Part shown: positions 21,776 through 29,332 of the stretch, piece after piece | How the letters are laid out: each line of letters opens with the position of its first letter | Position numbering within the stretch: the first letter of the stretch is position 1 | IMG/VR virus record: IMGVR_UViG_3300046787_000054 | Span: 1-43,217 of that record | Strand: one strand, 5' to 3' | DNA: 43,217 nucleotides | DNA from: a virus | The notes under the pieces: model-generated | What the model was told of the DNA's origin: nothing | The model's input: the letters and a program-made list of their open reading frames with translations, nothing else | The model's database searches: none | Program-made: the position numbers and the translations under genes

Positions 21776-22583
21776 TTCATCAGATCCTAGGTTGATGTAC
21801 CCAAACCACACAGATGTGTACACAGGCGAAACTACGTTTGCTTTGCCTGATGGTAGACGAATCCGGTTTACCAACGAATACATAGAAGATCACCCAGACA
21901 GTGTGTGCAGACACTTAACTTTTGCTGCAAGTAAAGGAGAAGAGATGGCAAAGCGACACCCTAAGTACACGGCTGAAGCTGCAAGGCTGAAGCCACCAAC
22001 TTGGAAAGATCCTAGATCAGATGCGTATACGTATCTTTCAACTACGTCTACAGATGTAGATCGTAAAGCTGTTGATGAAAAGATTCGTAAAGAGTATGAC
22101 GATTTGTTCTGGACCTACACCTCAGGCCTTAAAGGAACTAGTCCCACAATTTCAACCTCATCCCCAACATCATGGGACTATGTGCCATACGAGTTTGCAA
22201 AGAAGGAGCTACCTATGAATCCGTTCTTAGACAAGGTTGTGAAGATGGAGTACGTTGGCAGCAGGATCACTTGCAACCCTGCACCTACAGACACAGACGA
22301 AGATGTGCTGTTGCTTACCGATGATTTGGAAACCTTGATTGGTGACTGTATCGAGGTAGGCTTTACACGAGATGGTGATACCAAAGCATCTTACCCAGAA
22401 GGTTTTGTTTCGTTGAGAAACGGATCAATGAATTTTATTGTTACTGATGACGAGGAGTTTTATAAGAAGTTCATGCTTGCAACACACGTATGCAAGTCCC
22501 TGAACCTGATGGAAAAGAACAACAGGATTACAGTGTTCCAAGCTATCTTGTATGGCAAGGAATATGAATATGTACCGTTTTAA
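21768..22583 (+). CDS. Nucleotidyltransferase-like phage protein
   Basis: 271 aa from ATG 21768 (GAGG just upstream, overlap with the helicase stop). The N-terminal ~100 residues contain TTFALPDGRRIRFTNEYIED. A Ser/Thr-rich linker (TSPTISTSSPTSWDY) leads to a C-terminal domain with MEYVGSRITCNPAPTDTDED, then YPEGFVSLRNGSMNFIVTDD and LNLMEKNNRITVFQAILYG. The GSR...DTDED spacing recalls the GS-x-DxD motif of polymerase-beta-type nucleotidyltransferases, and this family is often labelled so in phages. Activity is not shown. It sits between helicase and polymerase genes, so a nucleic-acid role is likely. Confidence 0.6.
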   Translation: MSSSSDPRLMYPNHTDVYTGETTFALPDGRRIRFTNEYIEDHPDSVCRHLTFAASKGEEMAKRHPKYTAEAARLKPPTWKDPRSDAYTYLSTTSTDVDRKAVDEKIRKEYDDLFWTYTSGLKGTSPTISTSSPTSWDYVPYEFAKKELPMNPFLDKVVKMEYVGSRITCNPAPTDTDEDVLLLTDDLETLIGDCIEVGFTRDGDTKASYPEGFVSLRNGSMNFIVTDDEEFYKKFMLATHVCKSLNLMEKNNRITVFQAILYGKEYEYVPF

Positions 22584-22606
22584 CTAAGAAAGGACCGTGG
22601 AAAACC

Positions 22607-24559
22607 ATGACCACGATGCCAACATTCGTAGCTATCGACGTTGAGACAACTCTCAATGCCAATGAAGATGTGGGACTAGCTCACCCTATGCACCCCGACA
22701 ACAGAGTTGTTGCTTGGGGCATTACTAAAGACTATGAACACTACACCCCACAGACTACATACACTGAAGCTGTGTTTGAAGCTCTTGTAGAAGCGAGTCT
22801 TCCAGACAACGTGTTCTGTGGTCACAACCTAGCGTTTGATTTGATGTACTTGTACAAAAATCCTAAGCTCAAGAGTCTGCTGCAAGAACGAAAGATCTGG
22901 GACACACAGTTAGCGGAGTACATTCTGAGTGCTCAACAAACTAAGTGGTCTAGTCTTGATGAGCTATCTATCAAGTATGGGCTGCCTGTTAAAGACGACA
23001 CAATCAAAGCTTATTTCAAAGCAGGCTTTGGTTCTGACAAGATCCCTCCAGAGGAATTGATTCCTTACTTGGAACAGGATGTTACTAATACCGTAGCTAT
23101 TGCTAAGAAGCAATGGCAACGTGCTGTAGATCAAGGACAACTGACTCTCATTGAGACTCAGATGGAAGCTCTACATGCAACTACAGAGATGCAGTTCAAT
23201 GGCTTGCACATTGATCGACCAGCTCTTGACAACTACACATTGGAAGTTGTTAACGAATACGTTGATGTCAAACTAAAACTAGAGTCTCTGGCTACAGGTT
23301 TGGTGGATGACATTAACAGTCCTAAACAATGGTCACAGTTCTTCTTCGGTGGAACTAAGAAGGTCAAGGTCAAGGAAGAAGTTGGCTTCTACAAAAACGG
23401 TAAGGTGAAGACTAAGCTGGTGGATAAGGAGATCACTCTCAAGCCATTCATCAAGTACGTACCTGATCCTGACAAGGTGTCAGCTAAGACAGGCCAAGTA
23501 TCTGTTGACGACTCTGTGTTGAACGACATGCTCAAGCATACGTTTGATCCTGCTGCAATTGGAATCATCGAATCTTTGTTGCAGTATCGTGAGTTGTCTA
23601 AGCAACTATCTACGTATGTGCAAGGGCTGAGTAAGCACATTATTGATAATGGTGGACAACACTTTATACATGGCAAGTTGAATCACACAGCAACTGTTAC
23701 AGGTCGTTTGTCTTCAACCAATCCTAACTTGCAAAACATTTCTAACAACCCAATCAAACAGATCTTTACCTCACGGTACAAGGACGGTGTGATTGTGGAG
23801 ATGGACTTTAACCAACTGGAAGTTGTTGCGTTAGCTCACGTTACTGGTGACTTGCAGTTGATCCATGACATCTCTAGTGGTGCTGACATCCACTCTGAGT
23901 TGTACAAAGGAATGTTTGGTCGTTACCCTACCAAGGAAGAACGCAAGCCATTCAAGGCTAGAACATTCCAATTGATCTACGGTGCTGGTGCTAAGGCTAT
24001 TAGCAAGCAAGCAGGTTGTAGTCTTGAAGAAGCTAAGAAGTTTGTTGATGTGTTCTATGGACGCTACCCACAAGTAGGTTTCTGGCACAAAGACTTTGCT
24101 GCTCAAGTAGAACGCTATGCAACATACGAATTGGATGACGATGGTTTCCGTGAGAAGACTAAGACGTACATCCTTAACACTGAGACAGGACGTAAGTTCT
24201 GCTTCAAGGAATATCACAGCGATAGTTCGTGGTCTACACGGACCTACAACTTCAGTCCAACTGAGTTGAAGAACTATCCCGTGCAAGGTTTAGCAACAGG
24301 TGACATTGTTCCAATGATGTTGGGAGTTATGTTCCGGTTGTTGAAAGGGCGAGATGATGTGAAGATGGTTAACACCATTCACGATTCTCTTATGTTTGAT
24401 GTCAAGCTGAGTTCAGCAGACGACTTTGTGAAAGGAATGACAGAGCTACTACAAAACACACATGTCTATTTTGAGACAACATTTGGAAAGCCACTGGCAC
24501 TCAAGCTCAATGCAGGTGCTTCAGTCGGTATTAATTGGTATGAAATGAAAGAACTTTGA
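22607..24559 (+). CDS. DNA polymerase, family A (with 3'-5' exonuclease)
   Basis: 650 aa. Exonuclease motifs: FVAIDVETTLNA (Exo I, DxE), FCGHNLAFDLMYL (Exo II) and YLEQDVTNTVAI (Exo III, YxxxD). Polymerase motifs: VTGRLSSTNPNLQNI, motif A VEMDFNQLEVVALAH, motif B KPFKARTFQLIYGAG and motif C MVNTIHDSLMFDV. The whole layout is that of PolA/T7 polymerase-type enzymes and length is normal. It copies the phage genome with the adjacent primase and helicase. The ATG at 22607 has a weak, rather distant AAAGGA site. Confidence 0.95.
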   Translation: MTTMPTFVAIDVETTLNANEDVGLAHPMHPDNRVVAWGITKDYEHYTPQTTYTEAVFEALVEASLPDNVFCGHNLAFDLMYLYKNPKLKSLLQERKIWDTQLAEYILSAQQTKWSSLDELSIKYGLPVKDDTIKAYFKAGFGSDKIPPEELIPYLEQDVTNTVAIAKKQWQRAVDQGQLTLIETQMEALHATTEMQFNGLHIDRPALDNYTLEVVNEYVDVKLKLESLATGLVDDINSPKQWSQFFFGGTKKVKVKEEVGFYKNGKVKTKLVDKEITLKPFIKYVPDPDKVSAKTGQVSVDDSVLNDMLKHTFDPAAIGIIESLLQYRELSKQLSTYVQGLSKHIIDNGGQHFIHGKLNHTATVTGRLSSTNPNLQNISNNPIKQIFTSRYKDGVIVEMDFNQLEVVALAHVTGDLQLIHDISSGADIHSELYKGMFGRYPTKEERKPFKARTFQLIYGAGAKAISKQAGCSLEEAKKFVDVFYGRYPQVGFWHKDFAAQVERYATYELDDDGFREKTKTYILNTETGRKFCFKEYHSDSSWSTRTYNFSPTELKNYPVQGLATGDIVPMMLGVMFRLLKGRDDVKMVNTIHDSLMFDVKLSSADDFVKGMTELLQNTHVYFETTFGKPLALKLNAGASVGINWYEMKEL

Positions 24560-24560
24560 T

Positions 24561-25085
24561 ATGACAATGATGACAGGTATCGTGGAAGCAGTATCCACAA
24601 AAGATGTAAACACTAAGTTTGGCTTGAAGCCTACCTTCTCTATGAAGGTCAACGGCAACTGGGTCAAATGTGGCTTTAAGACTCACGGCGCATCCGTTGG
24701 TGATGAGGTTGAGTTTGATGGCAACACAGGTACATACGGCATGGAAACAAAAGCCGTTAACGTTATTCGTCGAGGTGTAGGTGCAGCTCCATCAGCAGGT
24801 GTTACTAGTAGCACAGCAGCTCCAACACCACTCACTACTTATGGCAAGGGTGTGTACAAAGAGAAGGTGTTCCCTATCCCTGCTTTGCATGGTGATCGTG
24901 CCATCGTTCGTCAGAACGCATTGGCTCGTGCAACAGACATCTTCATCGCAGCTCGTGGTGGTAAACCATTTGAGTTGGACGAGTCTACGTTCACCTTGGT
25001 GATTGGCTTTGCTCGCAAGTTTGAAGCTTACACAGCAGGCGACTTGGACATGGCTGAAGCAGTAGCAGAGCAAGCATCAGAGTAA
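24561..25085 (+). CDS. Single-stranded DNA-binding protein-like
   Basis: 174 aa, starting one base after the polymerase stop. The first ~70 residues look like an OB-fold (GIVEAVSTKDVNTKFGLKPT, then GDEVEFDGNTGTYGMETKAV). An Ala/Thr/Pro linker follows. The C-terminal part contains GDRAIVRQNALARATDIFIA, a pattern I associate with phage SSB-like proteins, and an acidic end (DLDMAEAVAEQASE), as in many SSBs where the tail recruits partner proteins. Position after polymerase and before exonuclease agrees. Assignment is moderate. Confidence 0.65.
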   Translation: MTMMTGIVEAVSTKDVNTKFGLKPTFSMKVNGNWVKCGFKTHGASVGDEVEFDGNTGTYGMETKAVNVIRRGVGAAPSAGVTSSTAAPTPLTTYGKGVYKEKVFPIPALHGDRAIVRQNALARATDIFIAARGGKPFELDESTFTLVIGFARKFEAYTAGDLDMAEAVAEQASE

Positions 25086-25090
25086 GTTAA

Positions 25091-25182
25091 TGAGGGCTGT
25101 TAAGCCAGCATTCGAGGATGTCAACGTAGGAAGTTTTCTGGCTTTCTGTCCTACCTAGTTGAAGACCAAATCGAAGCCCTCA
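25091..25182 (+). ncRNA. Candidate structured RNA (pseudoknot-like) between SSB-like and exonuclease genes
   Basis: TGAGGGCT (25091-25098) pairs perfectly with AGCCCTCA (25175-25182), closing the element. Inside, AAGCCAG (25102-25108) pairs with CTGGCTT (25138-25144). GTAGGA (25126-25131) pairs with TCCTAC (25149-25154). These two stems interleave, the signature of an H-type pseudoknot or of two alternative folds. A small GGCT-GTTA-AGCC hairpin competes with the first. The element fills the only sizeable gap in the replication operon and ends 9 bases before the ribosome site of the exonuclease. Possible cis-regulator, riboswitch-like element or small RNA. Confidence 0.5.
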
Positions 25183-25198
25183 CCTTTTAAGGAACAAC

Positions 25199-25912
25199 AT
25201 GAGAGCACTAATAGATGGTGACATCGTAGTATTCAGGGCAGCTTGTAGTGCTATTGATGATGACCAATGGGTAGCTCTAGCAAGAGCAGACAAGATGATG
25301 CAAGACATCCTTGAAGATGTCGGTGCTAGTTCTTATCAGGTGTACCTCACAGGTACAGGTAACTTTCGTAGAGAGCTAACACCTACCTACAAAGCACATC
25401 GACCAGATGAACGACCAACACATTGGCAAGCAGTGCGAGACTACCTTGAGAAAGAACACAAGGCTATCGTGTGCAATGGTTGGGAAGCTGATGACCAGAT
25501 GGGTATCGACCAAGACAAGGTTGGAGAGAGCACAGTAATCTGTTCTATTGACAAAGACTTGTTGCAGATCCCCGGCAGGCATTACAACTTTGTAAAGAAA
25601 GAAGCACAAACAGTTGGCATAGACCAAGGTAGAAAGTTTCTTTACCTTCAGAGTTTGATTGGTGACAAGAGTGACAACATCATTGGTGTGGCTGGCATTG
25701 GTCCAGTAAAAGCAGGCAAGGCTTTAGCAGAGCTTGAGACTGAGGAAGAGTGGTACGAGAAGTGCCGTGAACTCTATAACGATGATGAACGCTATCACTT
25801 GAATCTCCAGTTGCTGTACATCTGGCAGAAACCAAACGACAAGTGGGAGCTGCCACCAAGCAGCGACCTCACACCCACACCCCTCTTCACACCACAACAG
25901 GAAGAACAATGA
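25199..25912 (+). CDS. 5'-3' exonuclease (FEN/PIN-like)
   Basis: 237 aa with AAGGAAC before the ATG. Metal-binding and structural motifs of the flap-nuclease family are visible: LIDGDIVVFRA (Asp near the N-terminus), TPTYKAHRPDERP, NGWEADDQMG, VICSIDKDLLQIPG and the helix-3-turn-helix block LIGDKSDNIIGVAGIGPVKA. It removes primers and degrades host DNA or processes recombination ends, as T7 gp6 does. The C-terminus is a Pro/Thr/Gln-rich tail. The next gene starts in its stop codon. Confidence 0.9.
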   Translation: MRALIDGDIVVFRAACSAIDDDQWVALARADKMMQDILEDVGASSYQVYLTGTGNFRRELTPTYKAHRPDERPTHWQAVRDYLEKEHKAIVCNGWEADDQMGIDQDKVGESTVICSIDKDLLQIPGRHYNFVKKEAQTVGIDQGRKFLYLQSLIGDKSDNIIGVAGIGPVKAGKALAELETEEEWYEKCRELYNDDERYHLNLQLLYIWQKPNDKWELPPSSDLTPTPLFTPQQEEQ

Positions 25913-26103
25913 AAAGAATCACAGACGTATTGCTCTGCTTTACTTGGGATGATGGTAAGTCAGAGTTCATGTACGAAAACTTGCCTGAGTATTTGTTTGA
26001 TGACATCAACACATACCTCAACGAACTTGAAGAACACCGAGAAGAAGTAGGTGAAGACTACAACTTCACTAAAGACGAACAGAAGCGAGGCAGCAATGAC
26101 TAA
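25909..26103 (+). CDS. Small acidic hypothetical protein, 64 aa
   Basis: ATG 25909 overlaps the exonuclease TGA (ATGA), with AGGAAG upstream. The protein is acidic (LPEYLFDDINTYLNELEEHR, then EVGEDYNFTKDEQKRG) with an initial strand (RITDVLLCFTWDDG). No known motif. Part of a tightly packed, translationally coupled early gene series. Confidence 0.55.
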   Translation: MKRITDVLLCFTWDDGKSEFMYENLPEYLFDDINTYLNELEEHREEVGEDYNFTKDEQKRGSND

Positions 26104-26296
26104 AGAAATAAACATGCAGCACATGACTATGCGAGAGTATGTGTCTATTGCTATCCTTGGTGAGATGACTACTAAACCAGAGATCTGGGAAGCACTTGGA
26201 GATGGAACTACAGATGCCAAGGCAGTTGTTAAGCAGAGCTTTGCTTGGGCGGATGTATGGATGATGGTCCGAGAGGAACGTAATGCCAAGACCTAA
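26096..26296 (+). CDS. Hypothetical protein, 66 aa
   Basis: ATG 26096 overlaps the previous stop; AGGCAG is the weak ribosome site. The sequence MTMREYVSIAILGEMTTKPE, then WADVWMMVREERNAK is a two-helix protein of a type common in podovirus early regions. Function unknown. It overlaps the endonuclease start by 14 bp. Confidence 0.6.
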   Translation: MTKEINMQHMTMREYVSIAILGEMTTKPEIWEALGDGTTDAKAVVKQSFAWADVWMMVREERNAKT

Positions 26297-26687
26297 GCGA
26301 CACCAACAATCAGCCTACCGCAGTGGGCTGGAACAACGATTCCAAACCGCCTGCGTAGCAGAAGGTTGGAACCTCCCATACGAACAAGACAAGATTAAGT
26401 ACGTAATCCCTGCAAGCAACCACACCTACACACCTGACTTCACTGTTACTAATAACGTGTACATCGAAACCAAAGGTTTGTGGACTGGAGCTGACAGAAA
26501 GAAAGCTGTGCTGATTAAAGAGCAACACCCGGAAATAACGATCCTCTATGTGTTGCAACGTAATCAAGGTTTGTCAAAGAAGAGTAAGACCACTTACTTA
26601 GACTGGGCAGCTAAAAATGGATTGGATGCCTGCATCTTTGCAGACAAGGAACATTGGTTTAACTTCATCAAGGAGCATATCAAATGA
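26283..26687 (+). CDS. Endonuclease I (T7 gp3-like Holliday junction resolvase)
   Basis: 134 aa. The signature YRSGLEQRFQ (Glu), YTPDFTVTNN (Asp) and VYIETKGLW (ExK) forms the PD-(D/E)xK core of T7 endonuclease I, a dimeric resolvase that cuts branched DNA before packaging and helps break down host DNA. The length is close to T7 gp3. The phrase NNVYIETKG includes a near-copy of the dispersed 12-mer (26445-26456). It is coupled to its neighbours by overlaps. Confidence 0.85.
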   Translation: MPRPKRHQQSAYRSGLEQRFQTACVAEGWNLPYEQDKIKYVIPASNHTYTPDFTVTNNVYIETKGLWTGADRKKAVLIKEQHPEITILYVLQRNQGLSKKSKTTYLDWAAKNGLDACIFADKEHWFNFIKEHIK

Positions 26688-26854
26688 GGCACAACACACC
26701 AGAGCAGAATGAAGCTTTTCGTAAAGCTTGGGATGCCACTAACGCACGTTGGAAAGCACAACAAAAAGCTTTTGAAGCTAATCCAGAAACATATAAAGCG
26801 GAGCTTGCAGTTCATCTTGCAGAACTGAAGGCACAAACAAAGGAACCAAAATGA
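26684..26854 (+). CDS. Small helical hypothetical protein, 56 aa
   Basis: It starts at the ATGA overlap with the endonuclease stop. Sequence: NTPEQNEAFRKAWDATNARW, then KAQQKAFEANPETYKAELAV. It is rich in Ala, Lys and Glu and likely helical. No recognisable family. It ends in an ATGA overlap with the winged-helix gene. Confidence 0.55.
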   Translation: MRHNTPEQNEAFRKAWDATNARWKAQQKAFEANPETYKAELAVHLAELKAQTKEPK

Positions 26855-27174
26855 CAGGTCGTGAATACTTCAGGTTCTTAGCCTACTCTAGTGGAGTGTT
26901 TGAAGGCATGGACTTAATGGAACGAGCACTGCTCGACATCATTGCTCAGTGTGACGATAGGCTCACAGTAACTGAAGCCATGAGTCTTGCAGACTTAGCA
27001 TCTTCAGCTACCTTGCATCGCAAGATTGACAACCTGCGTAAAGCAGGCTGGATCACACTTGAACATGTAGAAGGTGACCGTCGTACTAAGTACCTCGAAC
27101 CAACAGAGAAGGCTTGGTCAGAGTACGTCAAGCTTAACTTTGCAGTACGTGAGGCAAACAATGTCAACAAGTAA
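26851..27174 (+). CDS. MarR-like winged-helix DNA-binding protein
   Basis: 107 aa. Residues ~25-60 (LMERALLDIIAQCDDRLTVT, then SLADLASSATLHRKIDNLRK) fit helices 2-4 of a winged helix-turn-helix. AGWITLEHVEGDRRTKYLEP is the typical beta-wing with the GDRR turn of MarR-family regulators, followed by a C-terminal helix. It could regulate phage promoters or dampen host genes. Start ATG 26851 overlaps the previous stop. Confidence 0.75.
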   Translation: MTGREYFRFLAYSSGVFEGMDLMERALLDIIAQCDDRLTVTEAMSLADLASSATLHRKIDNLRKAGWITLEHVEGDRRTKYLEPTEKAWSEYVKLNFAVREANNVNK

Positions 27175-27373
27175 GACACCGTTGCAGTACTTCAAAGAGA
27201 TTCAAGATGTATCTCGTGCCCAGTTTGCTATGCCTGTGCCACCACAGAACAGCATCCATGAGCGTGATACGTATCGCACTGGAGATGGAGACTACGTGCA
27301 GCCACTACGTCCCGGGAGTCAAGACCACAAGTTGTGTCGTTCCCGTGGATTGTTAGCGAGCATGAGTTCCTAA
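27161..27373 (+). CDS. Hypothetical protein, 70 aa
   Basis: ATG 27161 lies in the last codons of the winged-helix gene, with GTGAGG upstream. Sequence features: SKTPLQYFKEIQDVSRAQFA, PVPPQNSIHERDTYRTGDGD and a basic end (HKLCRSRGLLASM). Probably disordered. No recognised family. Confidence 0.5.
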   Translation: MSTSKTPLQYFKEIQDVSRAQFAMPVPPQNSIHERDTYRTGDGDYVQPLRPGSQDHKLCRSRGLLASMSS

Positions 27374-27377
27374 TAAC

Positions 27378-27437
27378 ATGAACACTGCATTGATTATTTT
27401 GTGCTTGTTTATGTACGTCGTAAACGAACTCACATAG
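27378..27437 (+). CDS. Possible 19-residue hydrophobic peptide
   Basis: ATG 27378 opens 19 codons (NTALIILCLFMYVVNELT), nearly all hydrophobic, filling the gap between two genes. There is no good ribosome site; translation could follow from the upstream stop 5 bases away. Weak call. Confidence 0.3.
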   Translation: MNTALIILCLFMYVVNELT

Positions 27438-27446
27438 GAGAACAAC

Positions 27447-27683
27447 ATGGCAGGACCGTATGACCAAGGATGGAATGATGCTCTTGATGAGATTGCTAGG
27501 CGTGCAGCATTGCTGCCGTTTGGTAAAGACACACAAGAGAGCATTGCTATCTGGACAAAGGAAGCAAAGCGTATGCCTCTCAACATGACAGCCAAAGAAC
27601 AAGAGCGTTGGCTCTACGCTGAAGGTGAAGTAGAGCAGGCAAAGAGTAAAGCAATTGAAGATCAACTGGAGAATTTGAAATGA
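27447..27683 (+). CDS. Hypothetical protein, 78 aa
   Basis: AGGAGA precedes ATG 27447. The sequence is charged and helical: PYDQGWNDALDEIARRAALL, then KEAKRMPLNMTAKEQERWLY and EVEQAKSKAIEDQLENLK. The initial GWNDALDEIA phrase is shared by many small phage proteins without known function. It overlaps the MazG-like gene by 4 bp. Confidence 0.6.
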   Translation: MAGPYDQGWNDALDEIARRAALLPFGKDTQESIAIWTKEAKRMPLNMTAKEQERWLYAEGEVEQAKSKAIEDQLENLK

Positions 27684-27988
27684 GTTATGCAGAGGTAGAA
27701 ATGGAAGTGTTGCGTTGGGGTGAAGCACGAGGTATCGTGAAGAACGGTAAGGCTATCTCTCAAGCTATTAAGACGCTTGAGGAAGTAACAGAGTTGCTTG
27801 ATGCTATTAACCGTAAGAACTTGGATGATGCCAAGGACGCAGTTGGTGATGTGGTTGTGACATTGATCATGGTGTGTGCCATCTTGGACATCAACCTTGT
27901 TGAATGTTTGCAGGGTGCTTACACAGAAATCAAACATCGCAAAGGTTACCTTACACCAGAGGGCACATTCATTAAGGAGCAAGCATGA
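27680..27988 (+). CDS. MazG-like NTP pyrophosphohydrolase
   Basis: 102 aa. The metal-binding pattern of the MazG/all-alpha NTP pyrophosphatase family is visible: AIKTLEEVTELLDAI (ExxE) and DAVGDVVVTLIMV (DxxxD) in adjacent helices, ending with a KHRKGYLTPEG turn. Such enzymes hydrolyse (d)NTPs, and phage versions may alter nucleotide pools or alarmone levels. Length is typical of the small phage form. It starts and ends in ATGA overlaps. Confidence 0.8.
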   Translation: MSYAEVEMEVLRWGEARGIVKNGKAISQAIKTLEEVTELLDAINRKNLDDAKDAVGDVVVTLIMVCAILDINLVECLQGAYTEIKHRKGYLTPEGTFIKEQA

Positions 27989-28263
27989 CAACTGATGTTG
28001 ACAAAGTTTTAGATGAGCGTGGATCTAGGTACGGTACGTTTGAAGGCCATGCAATCATTGCTCAAAGCTTAAAGATGATTGTCCGAACTAACCTTGTTGC
28101 TAAGAACAAAGTGCTTAAAGCTTCTCAACAAGAAGCGTTAGACATGATCATGCACAAAGTTGCACGGATTATTAATGGTGACCCTAACTACGCTGATAGT
28201 TGGGTTGATATTGCAGGCTATGCCAAATTGGTAGCAGATGAACTGGAAGGAAAAGTACGATGA
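27985..28263 (+). CDS. DUF6378-like protein
   Basis: 92 aa. ERGSRYGTFEGHAIIAQSLK, then ASQQEALDMIMHKVARIING and DPNYADSWVDIAGYAKLVAD follow the conserved pattern of DUF6378, very widespread in tailed phages. The helix with MxxHKxARIxxGD...DxWxDIAGY suggests relatedness to small all-alpha phosphohydrolases. It directly follows the MazG-like gene with overlap. Function not established. Confidence 0.75.
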   Translation: MTTDVDKVLDERGSRYGTFEGHAIIAQSLKMIVRTNLVAKNKVLKASQQEALDMIMHKVARIINGDPNYADSWVDIAGYAKLVADELEGKVR

Positions 28264-28442
28264 ATGTTATTAAGAACCTGTTTGTAAAAATACCAGCAGT
28301 AGAGCTGGCTAAACTTGAGTTAGCAGAAGCAGAGCGTGAGAGATTGGCAGCACAATCATTCCACGACTACTACACAAACATCATCCAGTATCACAATGCA
28401 CGGATCAAACGTTTGGAGAACTACATTGGGAGCAACAAATGA
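28260..28442 (+). CDS. Small coiled-coil protein, 60 aa
   Basis: Overlaps the preceding gene by 4 bp. Sequence ELAKLELAEAERERLAAQSF, then NIIQYHNARIKRLENYIG is a helical, heptad-like coil of a type seen in many phages near nucleotide-metabolism genes. Function unknown. Confidence 0.6.
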   Translation: MNVIKNLFVKIPAVELAKLELAEAERERLAAQSFHDYYTNIIQYHNARIKRLENYIGSNK

Positions 28443-28627
28443 TTGAGATCTCTGTCACTGATGCCCTGCTATTTGCATGGGCAGCTATTGCAACTACGTA
28501 TGCCTTCAAGTTTAAAGAGGATGCACACATGCACAAGTATGTGATTCACAAGATCCTCAACGATGAGAAACTTCGTAATGAAATGGTCAAGGGTTATGCA
28601 GAAGTACAGAAGGCGAGTGAAGCATGA
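28439..28627 (+). CDS. Small membrane-anchored protein, 62 aa
   Basis: The N-terminal hydrophobic stretch (DALLFAWAAIATTYAF, about residues 8-23) is followed by a charged helix (MHKYVIHKILNDEKLRNEMV). Likely one membrane anchor with a cytoplasmic helix. Overlaps both neighbours by 4 bp. No family recognised. Confidence 0.6.
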   Translation: MIEISVTDALLFAWAAIATTYAFKFKEDAHMHKYVIHKILNDEKLRNEMVKGYAEVQKASEA

Positions 28628-28800
28628 ACAAAGAACAGATGATCACAGTACTACGCAGTGTTGGTGTCAGTGAGAGCACAATCACAGTTATGAGCAACGC
28701 ATTTGATTTGGGGTTTGAGTCTGCTAAAGATCAGGCTGCTGAGATTGCATTGGCTTATGACTTCGATTCAGCTCAGAAGATTGACGACCTTACCCCATGA
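28624..28800 (+). CDS. Hypothetical protein, 58 aa
   Basis: ATG 28624 overlaps the previous stop. NKEQMITVLRSVGVSESTIT, then MSNAFDLGFESAKDQAAEIA suggests a small helical domain, perhaps helix-turn-helix-like but too short to assign. It ends in an ATGA overlap with the next gene. Confidence 0.55.
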   Translation: MNKEQMITVLRSVGVSESTITVMSNAFDLGFESAKDQAAEIALAYDFDSAQKIDDLTP

Positions 28801-29066
28801 CAATACCATTGTCGGTGTGGTGTCCTGTAAAAAGGTGTAAAGTGCTAAACCCTAAAGCATTTGAACCGGAGATTACTATGGACACCCCCAAAACAATTCT
28901 CAACCCTGATGCTCCTTGGCCTAACAAACCAGAGAGCAAGGTAAAAGAGGTTGTTCGTAAGCCTAGAAAATTACCACCACCTAAAGACCCAAGCAAGATC
29001 AAACGCACAGATGAAAACTTTGAGCGATGGGCACTTAAAACCTTTGGAGAAAACTATGGCAAATGA
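28797..29066 (+). CDS. Hypothetical basic, proline-rich protein, 89 aa
   Basis: It contains WCPVKRCKVLNPKAFEPEI, then ILNPDAPWPNKPESKVKEVV and a Lys/Pro-rich middle (RKPRKLPPPKDPSKIKR) before a short helix (FERWALKTFGENYG). Mostly disordered. An in-frame ATG at 28878 is possible but the coupled start at 28797 is preferred. Function unknown. Confidence 0.5.
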   Translation: MTIPLSVWCPVKRCKVLNPKAFEPEITMDTPKTILNPDAPWPNKPESKVKEVVRKPRKLPPPKDPSKIKRTDENFERWALKTFGENYGK

Positions 29067-29244
29067 AGCAGGCAAAGGGGACAAGCAGCGTCCCACTAAC
29101 TACAACTCTTTCAGTAGCAACTACGACTTGTGTTTCAAGAAGAAAACAGATGAACAGAAAACCAATAGGGCTGTCAGTCCCACACAGGAAGATAACCCAG
29201 AACAACTATTTGGAACTGGCGAAACAACACATGACAAGAAGTAG
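29056..29244 (+). CDS. Hypothetical protein with GKGDKQRPT motif, 62 aa
   Basis: ATG 29056 lies just inside the end of the upstream gene. The opening NEAGKGDKQRPTNYNSFSSN followed by YDLCFKKKTDEQK is a phrase found in numerous phage early regions (GKGDxxRPTD...). The C-terminal third (NPEQLFGTGETTHDKK) is polar. Function unknown, but the conservation of the motif supports a real gene. Confidence 0.6.
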   Translation: MANEAGKGDKQRPTNYNSFSSNYDLCFKKKTDEQKTNRAVSPTQEDNPEQLFGTGETTHDKK

Positions 29245-29332
29245 ATTTGGTACGTGGTCAGTCACTGATGCAGAGCTTCAAAGCTTTGCTGAAGCTGTTG
29301 CAAAACAAACAAAGGAGAAACAAGTTGGCTAG
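29231..29332 (+). CDS. 33-residue hypothetical protein
   Basis: ATG 29231 overlaps the upstream gene and encodes TRSRFGTWSVTDAELQSFAE, then AVAKQTKEKQVG. This is a plausible small helical protein with natural-looking amino-acid use. It overlaps the next TTG start by 8 bp. Weak but consistent with the coupled layout. Confidence 0.4.
   Translation: MTRSRFGTWSVTDAELQSFAEAVAKQTKEKQVG

Noticed and set aside
27228-27728. 166-codon leftward open frame opposite early genes
   Set aside because: Cys/His/Leu-rich translation antisense to several coupled small genes, with no ribosome site. Shadow frame.
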